A stretch of DNA of 64,000 nucleotides from Pseudisothecium myosuroides (Eukaryota; Streptophyta; Bryopsida; Hypnales; Lembophyllaceae): the NCBI GenBank assembly GCA_951799445.1, contig OX637287.1, positions 46,033,724 through 46,097,723 of the forward strand, in the 5' to 3' direction. The notes under the pieces are model-generated. The model worked only from the letters and a program-made list of their open reading frames with translations. It did not search any database and was not told where the DNA came from. Below are positions 59,200 to 64,000 of the stretch, piece after piece. Made by a program: the position numbers and the translations under genes. How positions within the stretch are numbered: the stretch's first letter is position 1; the number at the start of each line of letters is the position of its first letter.

Positions 59200-62100
59200 A
59201 TGGCGGCTTCAGAGATGGGGCTTCGCCACAACTTTCCGTGCTCCGTGTGGTTGTGTGTTTTGTGGACTCTCGTTTTGCGCAACTTCATCTCGGCGTTGAA
59301 TGACGAAGGTACTTGCTAGCTAGAGATTGTCTACAACCTTAGAACTTTGCAAATACATTTTTCAGATTCTGGAAACAAGGACGTTGTTTCGAAGTTTGGT
59401 TCGTGTTTGACACTGGTTGAGTTTTGGAGCAGGTCATGCTTTGCAAGAGTTTCGTAGCCGGTTGAACGACACGGGCGGTGCGTTGTTGAGTTGGGACGAG
59501 TCTCAGGCGACTCCGTGTCAGTGGACTGGGGTTGTCTGCTGCGTTGAGGATGTGCACGTCGTGTCGATGTAAGTGTTTTGGGGTGTTGGTATGAGTGGTT
59601 TTGATTGTTTGGTTATGCGTGATGGCGCTTACACTTGTGGGCTACGTTTAGTTTTAAGTGTGTTTTGAAGAGTTTGTTGGAAGGTTTTGTTTTTCTGATT
59701 CTGAACGAATGTGACTGTGTTCAGAAACTTGTCCGGAAAACAGCTGGAAGGGAATTTGACTTTGGACGTGACACGATTGATTGAGCTCCGAGTTTTGAAT
59801 TTGTCGTCGAATGGGTTTCACGGCGCTATTCCCAAGTTGTTGGGGAGCACCGCAAGCTTGAGAATCTTGTAAGTCGGCGTTATTCCTAGTCTTGCCGGTT
59901 TTCTTAGGTCAAGAAATTTGTGTCTGGATAGGCTTCGGCTTCTACAGATATGCGCTTGGGCCACTGCATTAACTGTTTCAATTGTTACTTCACTATTTTT
60001 AGGGATTTATCAAATAACGCGTTGAGTGGCGAGATACCTGAAGAGTTGAACGGACTTGTGAGTCTCGCCTTTCTGTAAGAGTCGAAACCCCCGAATGCTT
60101 GCTCCGGTTTCAGTTTCAATCATTGAAGTTTATTCCGACTTTGTTTTTTCGGATGTGAAGCTATTGTTTAGTGAGGTTTGGGTTTCATTCTAATTGCTGA
60201 ATTATACTCTTTGAAATTATGCAGAAATCTGTCTAACAATGATCTGGAAGGCAGTCTGCCCCATGGTAGAGTACGAGATTCTTTCAATGCCACCTCGTAA
60301 GTACCGCTGTGCACCCTAAATCTCACATGATGTTGAATCTGTATGGTAATTTTCGTTAAATTGGAGTGTCAGTTAGAGGCTTAGAGCGTCAAAATTGTGA
60401 CTTTAAAGTGCACAAAGCTTTGGAATCCAGGACTGGCATATATTTGTCAAACGTTCGCCGCAATGTGCTTTTTGCGAGGAAGGTGACTTGTAGAATTTAC
60501 GGCACTCTTACATGCAAATGCCGTTCTTACTTCATCTTAGGGTTTAGTGGGACTCAAGTAACCAACAGAATGAGATGGCTTTGATTCGAATTTCATTGAT
60601 TCAGTTTTAGGTTACTTGATTCAAGTTAACTCCAAATGATTTACTTCGCAGATTTGGGAGGAATGACAAACTATGTGGATATCCAACCAACCAAACGTGT
60701 GCAAGCAATATCCGCTCTTTAGATGAAATCTCACCAGGTACCCAGCCTTCCACAATTGGCCTACTGGACTTAGAATTCTTTAAGGGCCTCAACATTTGAT
60801 GTTACATGAAAACTTGTGTATAAATCAAATTACCTGGACTAGTGTCATTGTGGAAGTTTAGGGTTTTGAGGTTGTGAAATGTTCAGATGTCGCAGCAGAT
60901 GCAACTCCGAAAGGGAATGGCGAAAAGAAACTGAGCGTGGGAGAGATTGTTGCTATATGTATCTCTGCATTTGCAATCAGCAAAATTTTCTTGTTCTTGA
61001 TTTGGTACCATCGACGGAAAAAGATGCGGAGCAACTGCGAAGTCAAACTGTCAGGTAGCATTTTAGGGATCACTCTTCTTGCAACACTCAATGCAGTTTT
61101 TGTGTGTGTGTGTTTTGCTTCGTTACATCGTGTGCAGCTACTAAGAGCTGCACGGGACGGGTGAATTTTAGTTGGTTTCTCTGGAATAGATCTAATAATG
61201 CAGATTACGTTACTTTGTTTCATTTGTGCAGGTGGGAGGATGATAATGTTCCAGCAAACAGGGCATGTGACTCCACTGGCGACGGCAGTGCTTCGCAAAG
61301 CCGAGAAGCTGAAACCCCAAGATATCATCGGCAGTGGAGGCTACGGCACGGTGTACAAACTTGTTTTGGACGACATGTCCACATTCGCCGTGAAGAAACT
61401 GACCAAGGAAGGCGGAGAACGGGATCAGGGCTTTGAACGGGAGCTTCAAACCATGGCCGACGTGAAACACAGAAACGTGTTGGCGTTGCGTGGCTACTAC
61501 AGTGCACCCCACATTAATCTTTTAGTTTACGACTTGATGCCGAATGGCAACTTGGAATCCTTCCTGCATGGTAACAAACTCCTGGTCTACCACTTCCACA
61601 TAGCTTTCAAGCCTTTTCACTTGCAATCTCAAATGTATGAAATCTCGGTTTTACAAAAAAAATTAGCTTTTAGACATCATAACCACGAATGAAAATAGAA
61701 CGGCAATAGCTCCTAGATAAGCTACTTAGAATGTCATCGCAAAGAACTCGAGACCTAACAAAACAAGTGAACCCGAAGAGTTGAAAAACACTTGATTGAG
61801 AGGTTAAACAGAATGGACTGGGTTTTTAGCACGAATCACCGTAACACCCTTTATATGGTTCTATTAGTTTCTGGAAAAAAATTCTTTATTTTACTGAAAA
61901 CCTTTGTCTGGGGATGGATATATATTCATTGATTGCGTTGGTGTTGCAAGCAGATTATGCAAGACGGAACGTGGATCCTATCGAGTGGGATTTGCGTCTC
62001 AAGATCGCCTTGGGCGTTGCTCGAGGATTGAGTTACTTGCATTACGACTGCATTCCTCACATTATTCACCGGGATATCAAATGCAGCAACATCCTTCTCG

Positions 62101-63125
62101 ATGAGAACATGGAGGCCCGCGTTGCAGACTTTGGGCTTGCCAAATTTATTCGGCCTCAGGAGACTCACGTGACCACCATAGCTGCAGGAACTCTTGGATA
62201 TTTACCTCCGGGTATGGTCTCTCAATAAAATTAAACTCCTAACTACTCAAGCTCAAAATGAATAGTCTACTTTGGAACTTTCGAAAACTGTGTTTTAATG
62301 TTATAAAATGTAGTGCATGGTTTCTCCTTTCTATTGGTTTGATTCGCTACCTTCCTGGAAGCTTCGTAAGCAATTTATTACAACTCCTATATGGAAGTAG
62401 CTACATTTCGCCATTTAGGCTGTTATCATGTGATGGTGCTTCTCTCTTGCTGTCTCTCATTATGGATTGCAATTGGATGTGCAGAGTATTTGGAAACTGG
62501 GAAGATCACCGAGAAAGGGGACGTGTACAGCTTCGGTGTTGTGCTGCTTGAGCTTCTGACTGGAAAGCGGCCTCAGGATGATGATTTTAGAGATCACGAT
62601 TTTAGTATAGTCCAATGGGTGAGTATCCACGGCACTCTCTCCAAACCTTTGATTTTCTGTGATACATCTCTTTTTACAACAAGTTTATTTGACGGTACAC
62701 GAACCCCTAGTCGTGACTGACATACTCAGGTTTTGCTTGTGAGTTGCGCACTGTGTGATACATTTATTTTTACTCCAAGTTCTGACCCTAATCGTGGCTG
62801 GGTGCAGGCCAATGCGTTGTTAGCAGAGAACCAGCCGGAGGAAATTTTTGACGAGAGCATATTGGGCGCAGCCCCGGATGAGGATCTTCTCACCGCCCTT
62901 AGTGTAGCCATGAATTGTACAAACGAAATGCCGAAAGCCCGACCCAGCATGCAGCACATTGTCAAGGTGCTGCAGAAGCTTTCTGGAGAAGATGATGTGG
63001 TGATCAGCAGTTCCAGAAATTGCAGCCAGGGGTCTTCGTTTCAGAGCTTGGGGATCCCAGTGACCCAAAACAGCGTGAAAACCTCCCTAGAGACGGGACT
63101 GGTTTACCCTTGCGACGCAGTTTGA
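59200..63125 (+). CDS. LRR receptor-like serine/threonine kinase, eleven exons
   Basis: Plasma-membrane receptor kinase. Exons 59200-59308, 59433-59568, 59725-59868, 60003-60074, 60225-60296, 60652-60737, 60887-61054, 61232-61570, 61954-62211, 62485-62618 and 62808-63125 join in phase to 611 residues. Order: signal peptide (1 to about 33), LRR N-terminal cap with the paired-cysteine region (VCC near 70), about four LRRs (84-180) with introns in phase 2 at LRR boundaries (72 or 144 nt exons), membrane span (227-246) followed by HRRKK, then kinase (about 293-565). Kinase residues: P-loop GSGGYGTV (296-303), Lys317 in AVKK, HRD 414-416, DFG 434-436, PPE in place of APE. All catalytic residues are present, so it should be active. 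Short LRR number and kinase wording resemble the FEI-type group (LRR-XIII), a tentative placement. Splice sites are by eye. Confidence 0.9.
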
Positions 63126-64000
63126 GCAAGCCTGCAGTGTATTATATTTTTTGAGCTTTTCTTCCACTCATAGGTGGCCCGGTGGGTGTCCAGCTTTGGC
63201 TCTGACGAAGTCAAGAGTAGCTGTGTATTTTGTGTACAATGAGATCAGCTGGAGCCATGGAGTCATGGAGCCGTGTAACCTACTTTGGCAGGATTGAGGT
63301 TTTTGTCACTCTCGTCAGAGTTCCTCAACAATTTTGCATTCTCGGCTGTAAATAGAACACCCTCATTGAGGAACTTTGTGTGCCCCCAATTACTTTTCTG
63401 AAGTTACTTGTTATGTGTTGCGCAATGATATGCCGAAGCATCTGAACACGTTTGGAGATATTTGAAGATTATTTTTGTTGTTGTGAATTGAAGGAAAAAG
63501 CTGTATATTTGTACTCATTGTACTGTACTGGAGTGTCACTGTTGGCTCTATTCACCGCTCACCTACTGTACTCCTGGTCTCAAGGCTTGAGCTATTACTA
63601 TCATGACATGCTGGAGGAGCTGCTTCAACTCCCCGGGAACCCCTTGGATAGTGAAGTCCAGACTCTTTTTGCGCACAACTTTGAGTTTATCTCATGGAGG
63701 ACGTACTGCAATTAGACTTCACTAATAAGAGAAATTTTGGCCACTCACTCACTGATTTCCATGTAAATCTAACAGTCGTAAAATTATGTGGAACTTTTGA
63801 GTCTTAACCCTGTAACGCCGCCACAGCCATTTCGTGGCTTTTGGATGACCATGCCTTCACCTGTAGAGAGACTGGAAGTAGTTTTTCATCCATGTTTTTC
63901 TTGCTGGCCTTTCATGGTGGGTTATGAAGGGTATCCAATTGAATTTGTAGCCTTGCTAGTGTTTGTCTTCACGGAAATGAGAAGTTAGTAAAAAAAACGG
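63126..64000 (+). other. 3' flank of the receptor kinase
   Basis: Follows the stop codon directly and is not repeat-like, so probably 3' UTR and then intergenic. An open stretch at 63452-63715 has no domain and is not called. Confidence 0.4.

Noticed and set aside
63452..63715. An 87-residue open frame 3' of the receptor kinase
   Set aside because: No domain and lies in the likely 3' UTR.

Overview
The window is nuclear DNA of a land plant. It carries intron-rich genes with GT-AG introns, a TIR-NBS-LRR immune receptor, a nucleotide-sugar transporter, an LRR receptor kinase, an oligosaccharyltransferase subunit, and a box C/D snoRNA pair behind a telo-box. The sequence between genes is AT-rich and full of short terminal-inverted-repeat (TIR) elements. 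A non-flowering plant such as a moss fits the receptor style and composition, but that is inference. No organelle or bacterial signature was seen.

Layout. At 0-13.1 kb there is no convincing gene. This part is a nest of non-autonomous DNA transposons: TTAA-flanked (piggyBac-like), TA-flanked (Tc1/mariner-like) and CACTA-like elements, several inserted inside one another. At 13.9-25.1 kb lies a GC-richer accessory block: scrambled retrotransposon gag and RNase H relics, a truncated OST3/OST6 pseudogene with its 3' flank, an intact four-exon TIR-NBS-LRR gene on the minus strand (17968-21671), and a second copy of the sequence at the left edge of the window. At 25-30 kb there are repeats, including empty-site paralogues of the 4-11 kb region. 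At 30.8-32.3 kb is the intact single-exon OST3/OST6 gene (minus), the apparent parent of the pseudogene. At 35.86-36.28 kb a telo-box precedes two box C/D snoRNAs.

At 38.6-43.0 kb is a seven-exon FAD monooxygenase (plus). At 44.4-47.1 kb is a six-exon UDP-rhamnose/UDP-galactose-type transporter (plus). At 47.3-56.2 kb there is no gene; it holds an inverted pair of ~0.9 kb TTAA elements around a ~1 kb foldback, and further TIR elements. At 59.2-63.1 kb is an eleven-exon LRR receptor kinase (plus).

The genes are separate transcription units with no operon logic. The transporter and OST3 both serve glycosylation in the Golgi and ER. The TIR-NBS-LRR protein and the receptor kinase are intracellular and surface signalling receptors. 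The snoRNAs serve rRNA 2'-O-methylation.

The most notable signals are (i) the previously unannotated snoRNA pair with guides matching conserved rRNA sites, (ii) TTAA-flanked CCCC-ended repeat families whose target duplications are proven by nested and empty sites inside this same window, and (iii) the long foldback at 49-50 kb. All exon junctions were placed by eye from splice consensus and reading phase; no database search was run.
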